Source: Pseudomonas urmiensis (GTDB lineage: Bacteria; Pseudomonadota; Gammaproteobacteria; Pseudomonadales; Pseudomonadaceae). From it: DNA of 64,000 nt. The stretch spans positions 935,001 to 999,000 of the forward strand of contig NZ_JABWRE020000001.1 of NCBI RefSeq assembly GCF_014268815.2, given 5' to 3'. The notes under the pieces are model-generated. The model was not told the DNA's origin. It ran no database searches and saw only the letters and a list, made by a program, of their open reading frames with translations. The stretch's first letter is position 1. The number at the start of each line of letters is the position of its first letter. A program made the translations under genes and the position numbers. Positions 6,853-16,976 of this stretch are shown here, piece by piece.

Positions 6853-9588
6853 TCAGGCCGTCCGCCAACTGTGCGCATGGCCAATCTCGGCAAGCTTGCC
6901 CAGTGGCAATTGGCTGTGCACCAGTTTGACGAACTGGCTCAGATCGAGGGTCTGGTGCAGATCGCGCAGCGGTGAGGTGACCAGTACGCACAGTTCGCGC
7001 AGCTGGCTCAATGACGGCAGCTGCTGGTCGATTACATCGTTCAGGACCGCCGGTCCGGTCAGGCGGCTAAGGCGGCGGGCATAAGCGTTGAATGCCATCG
7101 GCTGCAGATCGGGGTCAGGCCGTACATCGTAGAAGGTGGGGTCTTGTGCATAGCGCCGCAGGATCTCCTCGGAGATCGCTTCCAGCGTTGGGTTGCCCGG
7201 ATGACTGCCAATCAGGCTGTTGTTGTACTTGAAGTACATGCCCAGCTGGTCGTTCGATACCGGTGGGGCGAGCAGCAGCTCTCGCGCACTGGCACGCAGC
7301 TCAAGTTGTCCCAGCAAATGTTCGCGGCCCTTGACCGAGGGCGACGGCAGTAGGCGATCGTCAGCGTCCAGGTAGATCCCGCCGATCTCGTTGAGTAGTC
7401 GATAACGCAGAATGTCGCTGGCCGAGCTGAAATTGGTTGCAGCACCGCCATTACCTTCGATAGCCGCTTGGTACTGGGCAAAGTAGGGCGAGCGCTCAAA
7501 GTGCTGAAAGAACGGTTCGTCTTCCAGGGGGCGCACGATAAGATTTGGCGCCTTGGCCATGAGCAGTGCACGGTTGTTCTGATACGCCTGGGGATTCATC
7601 CGTGACAGGAACAGTTGATAGCGGTAGCGGCTTGCGCTCACCACCTGGGCGTTGTGTTGCAGGGCGGCAAGAAATGCCCCATCGAGAATGCGATCACCGA
7701 CCCAAAGGCTGGAGATCAGTCGAGGAATAGCTGTGCGGGTGACGTTATCGGGAGGCGCAAGTTCGATCGGCAGATCCAGTCGAATACCTAATGCATGCAG
7801 GCTGCGCATGCGCTGTCGGTCGGTGACGGTGCGTCCGGCAGGTCGCCTTACCAGGGCGCTGGCGGTATTGCTAGTGGTGATCCATCTGGGTGGGTTGAGC
7901 AGGGCCAGCTCGTCAACCTTGATGAAGCTGTCGCTATCGAGGTCGTAGTAGACCCAAGCGTTCACCGGGCCGGTGGCCTCATCGAGCAGCGCCGAAAAGC
8001 GCGGGGTGAACTCGGCGTCAATGTGAGTGCTCAGCGCCGCCCCAGCGGTGGCACTCACCACTTCATCCTGGCGAAAGGCGAGTTCAGCCGGTGGCAGTTC
8101 GAGCTCGGCGGGCGGGCTACTGGTGCGCGGGGCCTGTTCAAGCAGCTCGCGTAGCCGTGGCGACATGTAGCAGCCTGGCCGACGGTAGCGAAAGATTGCC
8201 TCGGGGCCGCTCAGGATGCCTGCGGCCAGGGGCAGCGCATTGAACAGGCCGAATGTCTGGTTAACCACCCCTTCGGCTTTATCGGCGAGCATCTTGCCAT
8301 TGATGGCCTGATCCAAACCCAGGGCGAACTGCGCCAGACCGCCGGCCACCAGTAGCGGTGTAAGCTCCGGCACCACTAGCACTACAGGTGCCAGCAAGGC
8401 TATCGCGACATTCAGATAACGGCCCCATTTGCCCTTGTCGATCTGCTGATTGCTGATGATCTGCTGGTCGGCATCCTGATAAGCGCGATCCTTGTAGCGT
8501 TTGGCGAGGTACTCGAACAAATCGCCCTGGATCGGCGGGCTGTACTTATCGGCTTTGTAGTTGATCATCTCATTGGGTTGCCACAAGCCGCTGGTGGCCA
8601 GGCCGCTGTGGTTGCTGCTCAGTCGGTGCGGCTTGGGGTACAGGCCAAGCCCTTGCAGAGCAGTCTCAAGACCACTGAAGTCCAGACCATCGGGCCAGTC
8701 GGCGCGGGCGAAGCAATCGAGTAGCGCGGTGCGTCGAGCGGAGTCCTGACACTGTTGGGCAAACCAGTGCTTCATGGCCGATTGGTCGGCGAACTCGTGC
8801 AAAGGAGAAGCGTTGCCGGGCAGGTACAGCAGGGTGAAATCACTGTTCGAATGCTTCAGGCAGAGGATCGCGGTGGCGGTGTAACCGTAGACGTTGAGCA
8901 GCGACGCCTGCAGTGTTGCGCCGCGCTGGCGAATCAACCCCAGCGCCTGCCAGGCCAGGCGCCGCCCTTGTTCCGACATGCTGCCTTCCTCGACCTGTTT
9001 GTTGCAGGCGGCTATCAAGCTGATCTTCAGAGCACGCTGGTACAGAGGCATGCGATGCTGCCAATAGCGGTCGAGACTCTGCTTGAAGTGCTGATGAAAA
9101 TCCAAGTTCCAGATAAAGTCCTGGAAATCTTCGGCACGGATGCCTATATGGTTGCTTGGGCTATATTCGGTCTCTGCCCGGTGCGTGTACAGACCATTGA
9201 ACACCAGGTACTCGGAGTAGTTGGACAATGCCCCAGGCCGATGCAGATGGTCGACCAGCCTGGCCGTGTGACTTGGCGCAAGCCCAGCCCAATCGCCGTA
9301 ATGGAAACCGTGGTAACCCTCGGCAGGTTCGCCTTGCCAGTTGCTCAGCAGCGCCTCGACCAGATTCATTTTCTGACTGACCACGGCATTGTCATGCCAT
9401 CCCGAGTCACGGCTATTGGGCGCGTTCTGGTAGTGCAGGGTGACCACATCGATGTCGCGCGGGGCGGTGGATACGCCGCGCTCGTGCAACCAGTCTTTTA
9501 GCAGGGTTTCGGCATGCTGGTCCGGGCGCGGGAAGCCGTCGAGCGCTTCGCGCACTAGGTCAGCGGGAGAGGGGTTGAGATAAGGCAT
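6853..9588 (-). CDS. Large TcdA/TcdB-type glycosyltransferase toxin-like protein (copy 2)
   Basis: Paralogue of the downstream gene, 911 residues from ATG 9588. A longer reading from TTG 9630 adds 14 residues but has no better ribosome site. The same order is seen: N-terminal region (DGFPRPDQHAETLLKDW, DIDVVTLHYQNA, YLPGNASPLHEF, DGLDFSGLETAL), hydrophobic stretch LAPVVLVVPELTPLLVAGG followed by LGLDQAINGK, which is identical in both copies, then SLWVGDRILDG and ASDILRYRLLNEIGGIYLDADD with the DxD. The two catalytic domains keep all motifs but differ at many positions, so this is an old duplication rather than a recent one. The genes are 93 bases apart and probably cotranscribed. Likely an exported or injected glycosyltransferase effector; no partner or immunity gene is visible nearby. 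Confidence 0.78.
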   Translation of the reverse strand: MPYLNPSPADLVREALDGFPRPDQHAETLLKDWLHERGVSTAPRDIDVVTLHYQNAPNSRDSGWHDNAVVSQKMNLVEALLSNWQGEPAEGYHGFHYGDWAGLAPSHTARLVDHLHRPGALSNYSEYLVFNGLYTHRAETEYSPSNHIGIRAEDFQDFIWNLDFHQHFKQSLDRYWQHRMPLYQRALKISLIAACNKQVEEGSMSEQGRRLAWQALGLIRQRGATLQASLLNVYGYTATAILCLKHSNSDFTLLYLPGNASPLHEFADQSAMKHWFAQQCQDSARRTALLDCFARADWPDGLDFSGLETALQGLGLYPKPHRLSSNHSGLATSGLWQPNEMINYKADKYSPPIQGDLFEYLAKRYKDRAYQDADQQIISNQQIDKGKWGRYLNVAIALLAPVVLVVPELTPLLVAGGLAQFALGLDQAINGKMLADKAEGVVNQTFGLFNALPLAAGILSGPEAIFRYRRPGCYMSPRLRELLEQAPRTSSPPAELELPPAELAFRQDEVVSATAGAALSTHIDAEFTPRFSALLDEATGPVNAWVYYDLDSDSFIKVDELALLNPPRWITTSNTASALVRRPAGRTVTDRQRMRSLHALGIRLDLPIELAPPDNVTRTAIPRLISSLWVGDRILDGAFLAALQHNAQVVSASRYRYQLFLSRMNPQAYQNNRALLMAKAPNLIVRPLEDEPFFQHFERSPYFAQYQAAIEGNGGAATNFSSASDILRYRLLNEIGGIYLDADDRLLPSPSVKGREHLLGQLELRASARELLLAPPVSNDQLGMYFKYNNSLIGSHPGNPTLEAISEEILRRYAQDPTFYDVRPDPDLQPMAFNAYARRLSRLTGPAVLNDVIDQQLPSLSQLRELCVLVTSPLRDLHQTLDLSQFVKLVHSQLPLGKLAEIGHAHSWRTA

Positions 9589-9648
9589 GGCTAGCTGAAC
9601 CTGAGCTGGGAAAACTGCAGGTTCGGCCAAGACCCAGGCCAGCAGGTG

Positions 9649-9993
9649 CTAGATAGTGCTACGCCCGTTCGGCAGGCCCAGCAGCGGTGGGGTGATATCG
9701 CGCTCGCTGGCCGCGTCATCATTGAAACCCGCCGGGACCTTGCCGCGTAGCTGCCAGGCGAAGGCAATGATTTCGGCGATGGTCAGGTACAACGCTTCGG
9801 GAATCTGTTCGCCCAGCTCCAGGCGTGCCAGCAGGCGGACCAGCTCGGCGTTCTCGTAGATTGGCACTTCGTGTTCGCGGGCGATCGCCAGGATCGCTTC
9901 GGCCAGGGCGTCATCGCCCTTGGCGCTGAGGGTGGGCGCCTGCTGGCCGTCATAGCTCAGGGCGATGGCCTGACGTGGCGGTTGCTTGCTCAT
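9649..9993 (-). CDS. FlhB C-terminal-domain-like protein
   Basis: Protein of 114 residues resembling only the cytoplasmic C-terminal domain of FlhB/YscU export switches (AIALSYDGQQAPTLSAKGDDALAEAILAIAREHEVPIYENAELVRLLARLELGEQIP). The family's NPTH autocleavage motif is absent; the protein begins just where that motif would end. Such FlhB-related small proteins (FhlX/FlhX type) sit next to FliK in Pseudomonas. Its start overlaps the fliK stop by four bases (ATGA), so the two are coupled, consistent with a role in hook-length control or substrate switching. The alternative, an inert paralogue, cannot be excluded. Confidence 0.85.
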   Translation of the reverse strand: MSKQPPRQAIALSYDGQQAPTLSAKGDDALAEAILAIAREHEVPIYENAELVRLLARLELGEQIPEALYLTIAEIIAFAWQLRGKVPAGFNDDAASERDITPPLLGLPNGRSTI

Positions 9994-11558
9994 GCGGTTT
10001 CGTCCACCCAGCGTTGCTCCAGTCGGGTCCGAGGGCCTTGCGGCGGGATACCGGGGCGGCACTCCAGATCCCCTACATCCAGGCCACGCTGGAGCAGACG
10101 CTCTCGCAGGTGGCCCAGTTGGCTGTCGATCAGCTCGGCGGTGCGCGGTAGCTCCGCCCACAACTGCCCGGACAGCCGGCCTTGGCTCAGTTGCGCCTGC
10201 ACCTGCAACGGGCCAAGCGGGGCCAGGTCGAATGCCAGCTCGATGCGCCATAGCGATTGCTGTGGATCACGTTGCTCACGCTGCGGGTCGGCTTGCTGCT
10301 GCGGCGTCTCCTCGCGTTGCAGTTTGACCTGCAAGGGGATGAAGTCCTGGCCATGACGCACGGGGATCTCGGTTTGCCAGGTGGTCTGCAGGTTGCCGTT
10401 ATCCAGCGTACCGGTCTGCTGCAAGCTGGACAGGGCATGGCTTTGCAGGCGCGAGATGGCGGCGGCGGCCAGGCGCAGCAGCTGTTGCAGGTCGGCCTCC
10501 TGCTCAAGGTTTTGCAGCAGGCGCGAGGGCAGCGGAAAGCTACCCGGTTGTGGCCGCGGGCTAACCTTGTCGAGCATCCCCAAGGCACTGCGCGCCATGC
10601 CAGGCAGCACTTGGGCCAGGGTGTTAGCGGCAATGGTCGGATTGAGCATTGGGTTGCCCGGCACGCCGGGCAAAGCTTGCGCCACCAGCCTGACCAACTG
10701 CGCCTTGAGGTCGGGCACGATGCCTGCGCTCAAGCCGCCCAGCAGTTTCGCCTCGAGAAATGCGCCGCTGTTGTTCAGCGCCTGCGCCACCGCCTTGGCA
10801 TCGCCCAGTTGACTGGCCTGCGGCAGGCTGGCCAACAGGCGCTCGGCGCTGGCGCGCAGTTCGCCAGTGCCACCAGGGCTGCTGGTCAATTGTTGCAGCG
10901 CGTTCAATACCCCTGGCAGCGATGCCTGTCGGCTCTGTTGCGAGGCCAGCTGCTGGGAGACCAGCAATTGATCCTGACGACCGCTCAGCGGCACGAAACG
11001 CAAAGATTGATCGCTTTGCACCAAGGCGCTGAGCAGGCTGCCAACCGCCAGTGGCCGGGGGCTTTCGATGCTCAAGGTGGCGCCGGCCTGGCTGCTGTTG
11101 AGCAGGCTGACCAGCGAACGGAAACTGGCCGCCTCGCCCGGATTGACCGGCAGCGCCTGGTTAGTCAGCACTTTGCCTTGCAGCAGGGTGCCCACCGGTA
11201 TTTGTGCGGTGTCCAGGCGGGTGAGGGTGCTGACGTTGCTGGCGTTGGCCTGCTGCACCATGACCGCCAGGCGGTTGCCGTCAGCCTGGCTGACCATCAA
11301 CTGAGTGCCGGGTGGCAGTGGCTGGCTGGCAGTGGTCTGAACTTGGCTCTGGGTACCGTTGGCCAGGGTCAGGCGCAGCAGCAACTGGAAGTCGACGCCC
11401 AGCTGGCGCAAGGACATTACCTCGGCCTTGGCCGTTTCGCCAGGCGGCACGAGACCGGGCTGCGGCTGCAGCAGGCGCAGCAGTTCGCCGGTCATGGCGG
11501 CCTTGGCCGCTTGCGGGCCTAGCGCGGTTTGTGCGCCGAGACTATTGATTTCGGTCAT
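9990..11558 (-). CDS. fliK: Flagellar hook-length control protein FliK
   Basis: Gln/Ala/Leu-rich protein of 522 residues with the FliK layout: a long low-complexity N-terminal ruler region (about 1-380) and a compact C-terminal domain (about 400-510) containing the pattern WRIELAFDLAPLGPLQVQAQLSQGRLSGQLWAE, typical of the FliK C-terminal domain that contacts FlhB. The ATG at 11558 is taken as start; an in-frame TTG lies at 11570, inside a TTGTATACAA palindrome. The gene lies far from the main flagellar hook genes but is translationally coupled to an FlhB-like gene. It may be the second FliK-like protein of Pseudomonas rather than the principal one. Confidence 0.8.
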   Translation of the reverse strand: MTEINSLGAQTALGPQAAKAAMTGELLRLLQPQPGLVPPGETAKAEVMSLRQLGVDFQLLLRLTLANGTQSQVQTTASQPLPPGTQLMVSQADGNRLAVMVQQANASNVSTLTRLDTAQIPVGTLLQGKVLTNQALPVNPGEAASFRSLVSLLNSSQAGATLSIESPRPLAVGSLLSALVQSDQSLRFVPLSGRQDQLLVSQQLASQQSRQASLPGVLNALQQLTSSPGGTGELRASAERLLASLPQASQLGDAKAVAQALNNSGAFLEAKLLGGLSAGIVPDLKAQLVRLVAQALPGVPGNPMLNPTIAANTLAQVLPGMARSALGMLDKVSPRPQPGSFPLPSRLLQNLEQEADLQQLLRLAAAAISRLQSHALSSLQQTGTLDNGNLQTTWQTEIPVRHGQDFIPLQVKLQREETPQQQADPQREQRDPQQSLWRIELAFDLAPLGPLQVQAQLSQGRLSGQLWAELPRTAELIDSQLGHLRERLLQRGLDVGDLECRPGIPPQGPRTRLEQRWVDETA

Positions 11559-11588
11559 GATTGTATACAACCTGTGGAGCCAGCCCTC

Positions 11589-11616
11589 TTGGCAGCGAGT
11601 CGTCGCATGTAATAAT
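11589..11616 (+). promoter_or_regulatory. Possible sigma-70 promoter of the ccm operon
   Basis: TTGGCA (11589-11594) and AATAAT (11111 bases not involved; at 11611-11616) are separated by 16 bases, about 95 bases upstream of ccmA. This is the best sigma-70 match in the fliK-ccmA gap, but a second AT-rich box (TATAAC near 11645) exists and no start site is known. Confidence 0.35.
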
Positions 11617-11710
11617 GCCGCCCGCGCCGCCCGCCACTGCCCACTATAACGGCAGGGCAGGGGGTGACTTGAGATATTGGCCGAGACCCGACACAGAATA
11701 AGGCGAAACC

Positions 11711-12343
11711 GTGACCCTGGACCTTCAAGCCACTGGCCTGGCCTGCGAGCGCGACTGGCGCCTGCTGTTCGAGCACCTGGATTTTCAGCTGCGCCCTGGC
11801 GACATGCTCCAGGTCAGCGGCCCTAACGGCAGCGGCAAGACCAGTCTGCTGCGCCTGTTGGCGGGGTTGATGCAGCCGACTGCCGGACAGATCCTGCTCA
11901 ATGGCCAGCCGTTGACCGAGCAGCGCCATGCCCTGGCCAGCATCCTCTTGTGGATCGGCCATGCCGCTGGCATCAAGGACCTGCTCACTGCCGAAGAGAA
12001 CCTCGCATGGCTGTGCGCCCTGCACCAGCCCGCCACCCCCGAGGCTATCTGGCAGGCGCTGGCAGCGGTGGGCCTGCGCGGCTTCGAGGATGTGCCGTGT
12101 CACACCTTGTCGGCCGGCCAGCAGCGCCGCGTGGCGCTGGCTCGACTGTATCTGCACAGCCCACCGCTGTGGATCCTCGACGAACCGTTCACTGCCCTGG
12201 ATAAACAGGGTGTGGCTCAGCTTGAGGCGCATCTGGCGGCCCACTGCGAAGCCGGTGGCACGGTCGTGTTGACCACCCATCACACCCTCGAGCGCAAGCC
12301 GTCCGGTTATCGTGAACTGAATGTGGGGCAGTGGGCGGCATGA
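11711..12343 (+). CDS. ccmA: Heme exporter ATP-binding protein CcmA
   Basis: ABC ATPase of 210 residues that drives release of holo-CcmE from the CcmC-heme-CcmE complex in cytochrome c maturation. Walker A is at residues 37-44 (GPNGSGKT), the ABC signature is [14 protein letters not shown] and Walker B is LWILDEPF; the H-loop is in LTTHH. The start is GTG at 11711, after AAGGCGAA. The stop overlaps the ccmB start by four bases (ATGA). It is the first gene of a complete nine-gene ccm operon. Length is normal for CcmA. Confidence 0.95.
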   Translation: MTLDLQATGLACERDWRLLFEHLDFQLRPGDMLQVSGPNGSGKTSLLRLLAGLMQPTAGQILLNGQPLTEQRHALASILLWIGHAAGIKDLLTAEENLAWLCALHQPATPEAIWQALAAVGLRGFEDVPCHTLSAGQQRRVALARLYLHSPPLWILDEPFTALDKQGVAQLEAHLAAHCEAGGTVVLTTHHTLERKPSGYRELNVGQWAA

Positions 12344-13008
12344 GCGTATTTGTCCTGTTGTTGCGGCGCGAGGCCCGCTTGTTGTTCCGCCGCCCGGCGG
12401 AGTTGGCCAACCCCTTGGTGTTCTTCGCGATCGTGGTCGCCTTGTTTCCACTGGCGGTCGGCCCTGAGACACAATTGTTGCAAACCTTGTCGCCGGGGCT
12501 GGTCTGGGTCGCCGCTTTGCTGGCGGTATTGCTCTCGCTGGACGGGCTGTTTCGCAGTGATTTCGAGGACGGCTCGCTCGAGCAATGGGTGCTGTCGCCG
12601 CATCCGTTGCCGATGCTGGTGCTGGCCAAGGTGCTGGCGCACTGGATCTTTTCCGGGCTGGCGCTGGTATTGTTGGCTCCGCTACTGGCACTGATGCTCG
12701 GTCTGCCATCGAGTTGCCTGCCGGTGTTGCTCGCCTCGCTGCTGCTGGGCACGCCGATACTGAGTTTGCTCGGTGCGGTGGGCGCGGCGCTGACGGTCGG
12801 TCTCAAGCGCGGCGGTTTGCTGCTGGCGTTGCTGATCTTGCCGTTGTATATCCCAGTATTGATCCTGGGCAGTGGCGCCTTGCAAGCGGCGTTGCAGAAT
12901 ATGCCGGCGACCGGCCATTTGTTGTGGCTGGCCAGCCTGTCTGCCCTGGCTGTGACCTTGGCACCCTTTGCGATAGCGGCCGGCCTGAAGATCAGCGTCG
13001 GCGAATAA
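12340..13008 (+). CDS. ccmB: Heme exporter permease CcmB
   Basis: Integral membrane protein of 222 residues with about six hydrophobic helices, the permease partner of CcmA. Family features are [21 protein letters not shown] at the N-terminus, [13 protein letters not shown] (conserved cytoplasmic loop) and [24 protein letters not shown]. The ATG at 12340 overlaps the ccmA stop; an in-frame GTG nine bases earlier is less likely. It is followed by a 57-base gap to ccmC, the only real gap inside the operon. Confidence 0.95.
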   Translation: MSVFVLLLRREARLLFRRPAELANPLVFFAIVVALFPLAVGPETQLLQTLSPGLVWVAALLAVLLSLDGLFRSDFEDGSLEQWVLSPHPLPMLVLAKVLAHWIFSGLALVLLAPLLALMLGLPSSCLPVLLASLLLGTPILSLLGAVGAALTVGLKRGGLLLALLILPLYIPVLILGSGALQAALQNMPATGHLLWLASLSALAVTLAPFAIAAGLKISVGE

Positions 13009-13065
13009 CGAGATCTGGGCCTACGGATTGACGCCTAAAGCCCAGCCAAGACCGGATGTACCCTG

Positions 13066-13833
13066 ATGAAAATAAGCTGGACGTGGTTCCATAAGCTCGG
13101 TTCCCCCAAATGGTTCTATGCCATCAGCGGCCGCATGCTGCCGTGGCTGACCATCGCTGCCATCGCGCTGCTGGCGGTGGGCATCACCTGGGGCCTGGCG
13201 TTCGCCCCGCAGGACTACCAGCAAGGCAACAGCTTTCGCATCATCTATATCCACGTGCCTGCTGCCATGCTGGCGCAGTCGTGCTACGTGCTGCTGGCGG
13301 TGGCCGGCATCGTCGGTCTGGTATGGAAGATGAAGATCGCCGACGTCGCCCTGCAGTGCGCGGCGCCCATTGGCGCCTGGATGACTGCGGTGGCATTGCT
13401 GACCGGGGCGATCTGGGGCAAGCCGACCTGGGGTAGCTGGTGGGTCTGGGATGCCCGCCTTACGTCGATGCTTATCCTGCTTTTCCTGTACTTCGGCATC
13501 ATTGCGCTGGGCCAGGCGATCAGCAATCGTGACAGCTCGGCCAAGGCCTGCGCGGTGCTGGCGATCGTCGGCGTGGTCAATATTCCGATCATCAAGTACT
13601 CGGTTGAGTGGTGGAACACCCTGCACCAGGGCGCGACCTTCACCCTTACCGAAAAGCCCGCCATGCCGGTCGAGATGTGGCTGCCGTTGCTGCTGACGGT
13701 GCTGGGCTTCTACTGCTTCTTCGGCGCGGTGCTGCTGCTGCGCATGCGCCTTGAAGTGCTCAAGCGCGAGGCGCGCGCCAGTTGGGTCAGGGAGGAAGTG
13801 TTGAACAGTCTGGGTCAGAGGGCGGTGCGATGA
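13066..13833 (+). CDS. ccmC: Heme exporter protein CcmC
   Basis: Membrane protein of 255 residues that loads heme onto CcmE. It has six predicted helices and the periplasmic tryptophan-rich WWD motif ([18 protein letters not shown]), plus flanking His residues in [13 protein letters not shown] and [10 protein letters not shown], the likely axial heme ligands. CcmC also matters for pyoverdine in some fluorescent Pseudomonas, a known family property not readable here. It overlaps ccmD by four bases. Confidence 0.96.
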   Translation: MKISWTWFHKLGSPKWFYAISGRMLPWLTIAAIALLAVGITWGLAFAPQDYQQGNSFRIIYIHVPAAMLAQSCYVLLAVAGIVGLVWKMKIADVALQCAAPIGAWMTAVALLTGAIWGKPTWGSWWVWDARLTSMLILLFLYFGIIALGQAISNRDSSAKACAVLAIVGVVNIPIIKYSVEWWNTLHQGATFTLTEKPAMPVEMWLPLLLTVLGFYCFFGAVLLLRMRLEVLKREARASWVREEVLNSLGQRAVR

Positions 13834-14006
13834 GCTTTGCCTCGTTCGGCGATTTTCTCGCCATGGGCCACCATGGCCTGTACGTCTGGTCGGCCTACGG
13901 CATCTGCCTGGCCGTGCTGGCGCTCAATGTCGCGGCGCCACTGCTGGCCCGACGTCGCTACCTGCAAGAAGAGGCGCGCCGTCTGCGCCGGGAGAACAAC
14001 CAGTGA
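13830..14006 (+). CDS. ccmD: Heme exporter protein CcmD
   Basis: Small membrane protein of 58 residues with one central helix ([23 protein letters not shown]) and a basic cytoplasmic C-terminus ([16 protein letters not shown]), the normal CcmD design. It stabilises the CcmABC-CcmE complex. The start ATG at 13830 overlaps the ccmC stop, and its own stop overlaps the ccmE GTG start (GTGA). Confidence 0.93.
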   Translation: MSFASFGDFLAMGHHGLYVWSAYGICLAVLALNVAAPLLARRRYLQEEARRLRRENNQ

Positions 14007-14458
14007 ATCCGCAGCGCAAGAAACGCCTGTTGCTCATCCTCGGCCTGCTGGTCGGTGTCGGCATCGCCCTTGGCTTCGCCCTGAGTGCCCTGCAGCAGAA
14101 CATCAACCTGTTCTATACACCGACCCAGATCGCTAACGGCGAAGCGCCACAGGACACCCGCATCCGCGCTGGCGGCATGGTCGAGAAAGGCTCGGTACAG
14201 CGCTCGTCCGATTCGCTGGACGTACGCTTCGTGGTCACCGACTTCAACAAGTCGGTGCCAATCACCTACCGCGGCATCCTGCCTGACCTGTTCCGCGAAG
14301 GGCAGGGCATCGTCGCCCTGGGCAAACTCAATGCCCAGGGCGAGGTGGTGGCCGACGAAGTACTGGCCAAGCACGATGAGAAATACATGCCGCCAGAGGT
14401 CACCAAAGCCCTCAAGGAAAGCGGCCAGGCGGCAAATGGCGTGGAGCGCAAACCATGA
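14003..14458 (+). CDS. ccmE: Cytochrome c-type biogenesis heme chaperone CcmE
   Basis: Periplasmic heme chaperone of 151 residues with an N-terminal membrane anchor (about 8-28) and an OB-fold. The heme-binding motif HDEKY is present with His124 as the covalent heme ligand, followed by YMPPEV. The C-terminal tail is short and polar. GTG start overlapping ccmD; ATGA overlap with ccmF. Confidence 0.96.
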   Translation: MNPQRKKRLLLILGLLVGVGIALGFALSALQQNINLFYTPTQIANGEAPQDTRIRAGGMVEKGSVQRSSDSLDVRFVVTDFNKSVPITYRGILPDLFREGQGIVALGKLNAQGEVVADEVLAKHDEKYMPPEVTKALKESGQAANGVERKP

Positions 14459-16443
14459 ACGCAGCCTTGGTAATCCCTGAACTGGGCCAGCTGGCGATGA
14501 TCCTGGCGATCTGCTTTGCCGTAGTGCAGGCCAGCGTGCCGCTGCTCGGCGCCTGGCGCGGCGACAGCCTGTGGATGAGCCTGGCGCGCCCTGCGGCCTG
14601 GGGCCAGTTCGCCTTCCTCAGCTTTGCCTTCGCCTGCCTGACCCACGCCTTCATGACCGACAACTTCTCGGTCGCCTATGTCGCCAGCAACTCCAACAGC
14701 GCCTTGCCTTGGTACTACAAGTTCAGCGCGGTGTGGGGCGCGCACGAGGGCTCGCTGCTGCTGTGGGCGTTGATCCTCGGCGGCTGGACCTTTGCCGTAT
14801 CGGTGTTCTCGCGCCAGTTGCCACAGGTGATGCTGGCCCGGGTGCTGGCGGTGATGGGCATGATCAGCGTCGGCTTCCTGTCGTTCCTGATCATCACCTC
14901 CAACCCGTTCCAGCGCCTGTTGCCGCAGGTGCCGACCGATGGTCGCGACCTCAACCCCTTGCTGCAGGACTTCGGCCTGATCGTCCATCCGCCGATGCTC
15001 TACATGGGCTATGTCGGGTTCTCGGTGGCCTTCGCCTTCGCCATCGCCGCCTTGCTCGGCGGCCGCCTGGATGCGGCCTGGGCGCGTTGGTCGCGGCCGT
15101 GGACCATCGTCGCCTGGGCCTTCCTCGGCGTCGGTATCACCCTGGGCTCGTGGTGGGCTTACTACGAGTTGGGCTGGGGCGGTTGGTGGTTCTGGGACCC
15201 GGTCGAAAACGCCTCGTTCATGCCCTGGCTGGTCGGCACGGCGCTGATCCACTCGCTGGCCGTCACGGAAAAGCGCGGGGTGTTCAAGAGCTGGACGGTG
15301 TTGCTGGCGATTGCCGCCTTCTCGCTGAGCCTGCTGGGCACCTTCCTGGTTCGCTCCGGGGTGCTGACCTCCGTGCACGCGTTTGCCGCCGACCCTTCAC
15401 GCGGCGTGTTCATCCTGATCTTCCTGCTGTTCGTGGTCGGCGGCTCGCTGACCTTGTTCGCCCTGCGCGCGCCAGTGGTCAAGAGCCACGTAGGTTTCGC
15501 CCTGTGGTCGCGTGAGACGCTGCTCCTGGCCAACAACCTGGTGCTGGTGGTGGCCGCGTCGATGATCCTGCTCGGCACCCTCTACCCACTGGTGCTCGAT
15601 GCCCTGACCGGCGCCAAGCTGTCGGTCGGCCCGCCGTATTTCGATGCCTTGTTCCTGCCGTTGATGGCGCTGCTGATGGTGGTGCTCGGTGTCGGCGTAC
15701 TGGTGCGCTGGAAAGATACCCCCGGCAAGTGGCTGGCAAGCATGCTGACCCCGGTACTGATTGGCAGCGCGATCCTCGCGCCGGTCGCAGGGTTTATCGC
15801 CGACGACTTCGACTGGCCGGCGCTGGCGACCTTCGCCCTGGCGGCCTGGGTGGTTCTGGCCGGGCTGCGCGACATCCTCGACAAGACCCGCCACAAAGGC
15901 CTGGGCAAGGGCCTGCGCGGCCTGTCGCGCAGCTACTGGGGCATGCACCTGGCGCACCTGGGCCTGGCGGTGTGCGCCCTGGGCGTGGTGCTGTCGAGCA
16001 ACAACAGCGCCGAGCGCGACCTGCGCATGGCGCCGGGCGAGAGTGTCGAGCTGGGCGGCTATCACTTCCTGTTCGAAGGCGCCAAGCACTTCGAGGGGCC
16101 GAACTTCATCTCCGACAAGGGCACTGTGCGGGTCTCGCGTGATGGTCGGGAGATCTCCGTGCTGCATCCCGAGAAGCGCCTGTACACCGTGCAGCAGTCG
16201 ATGATGACCGAGGCCGGCATCGATGCCGGCTTCACCCGTGACCTGTATGTCGCCCTCGGCGAGCCGTTGGAGAACGGCGCCTGGGCGGTGCGGGTGCACA
16301 TCAAGCCTTACGTTCGCTGGATCTGGCTGGGCGGTCTGTTGACCGGCCTGGGCGGCTTGCTGGCGGCCTTCGACCGGCGCTACCGCGTCAAGGTCAAGAC
16401 CCGGGTGCGTGATGTCCTGGGCGTGTCTGGAGCAACTGCATGA
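14455..16443 (+). CDS. ccmF: Heme lyase subunit CcmF
   Basis: Large membrane protein of 662 residues, the core of the cytochrome c heme lyase with CcmH/CcmI. Many hydrophobic helices are evident; the WWD motif [19 protein letters not shown] is intact, with conserved neighbours [20 protein letters not shown] and [14 protein letters not shown] carrying probable heme-ligating His residues. Late region [21 protein letters not shown] is the usual periplasmic domain. Length is normal. It overlaps both neighbours by four bases. Confidence 0.97.
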   Translation: MNAALVIPELGQLAMILAICFAVVQASVPLLGAWRGDSLWMSLARPAAWGQFAFLSFAFACLTHAFMTDNFSVAYVASNSNSALPWYYKFSAVWGAHEGSLLLWALILGGWTFAVSVFSRQLPQVMLARVLAVMGMISVGFLSFLIITSNPFQRLLPQVPTDGRDLNPLLQDFGLIVHPPMLYMGYVGFSVAFAFAIAALLGGRLDAAWARWSRPWTIVAWAFLGVGITLGSWWAYYELGWGGWWFWDPVENASFMPWLVGTALIHSLAVTEKRGVFKSWTVLLAIAAFSLSLLGTFLVRSGVLTSVHAFAADPSRGVFILIFLLFVVGGSLTLFALRAPVVKSHVGFALWSRETLLLANNLVLVVAASMILLGTLYPLVLDALTGAKLSVGPPYFDALFLPLMALLMVVLGVGVLVRWKDTPGKWLASMLTPVLIGSAILAPVAGFIADDFDWPALATFALAAWVVLAGLRDILDKTRHKGLGKGLRGLSRSYWGMHLAHLGLAVCALGVVLSSNNSAERDLRMAPGESVELGGYHFLFEGAKHFEGPNFISDKGTVRVSRDGREISVLHPEKRLYTVQQSMMTEAGIDAGFTRDLYVALGEPLENGAWAVRVHIKPYVRWIWLGGLLTGLGGLLAAFDRRYRVKVKTRVRDVLGVSGATA

Positions 16444-16976
16444 AGCGTTGGATCATGGTCGTGCCATTGGCGGTGTTCCTGCTGATGGCGGTGTTTCTCT
16501 ACAAGGGGCTGTTCCTCAAGCCCGACGAACTGCCTTCGGCAATGATCGGCAAGCCGTTCCCGGCGTTCTCCCTGGCCTCGGTGCAGGGCGAGCGAACCCT
16601 GACCCAGGCGGATCTGTTGGGCCGCCCGGCGCTGGTCAACGTGTGGGGCACCTGGTGCCCATCGTGCAAGGTCGAGCACCCGTACCTGAACCAGTTGGCC
16701 GAGCAGGGCGTGGTGATTCATGGCGTCAACTACAAGGACGACAACGCCGCCGCGCTGAAATGGCTGGCCGAATTCCACAACCCCTATCAGCTGGACATCC
16801 GCGATGAGCAGGGCAGCCTCGGGCTGGACCTGGGCGTGTATGGCGCGCCGGAGACCTTCCTGATCGATGCCAAGGGCATCATTCGCTACAAGCATGTCGG
16901 CGTCGTCGATGCCACGGTGTGGCGCGAGCAGTTGGCGCCGCTGTACCAGGGCCTGGTTGATGAGGCCAAGCCATGA
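16440..16976 (+). CDS. ccmG: Thiol:disulfide interchange protein CcmG (DsbE)
   Basis: Membrane-anchored periplasmic thioredoxin of 178 residues that keeps apocytochrome c and CcmH cysteines reduced. An uncleaved N-terminal helix (about 3-22) precedes a thioredoxin fold with the active site WCPSC (Cys73, Cys76) and the cis-Pro region GAPETFLID. Start and stop overlap the neighbouring genes by four bases, so expression is tied to the operon. Confidence 0.95.
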   Translation: MKRWIMVVPLAVFLLMAVFLYKGLFLKPDELPSAMIGKPFPAFSLASVQGERTLTQADLLGRPALVNVWGTWCPSCKVEHPYLNQLAEQGVVIHGVNYKDDNAAALKWLAEFHNPYQLDIRDEQGSLGLDLGVYGAPETFLIDAKGIIRYKHVGVVDATVWREQLAPLYQGLVDEAKP

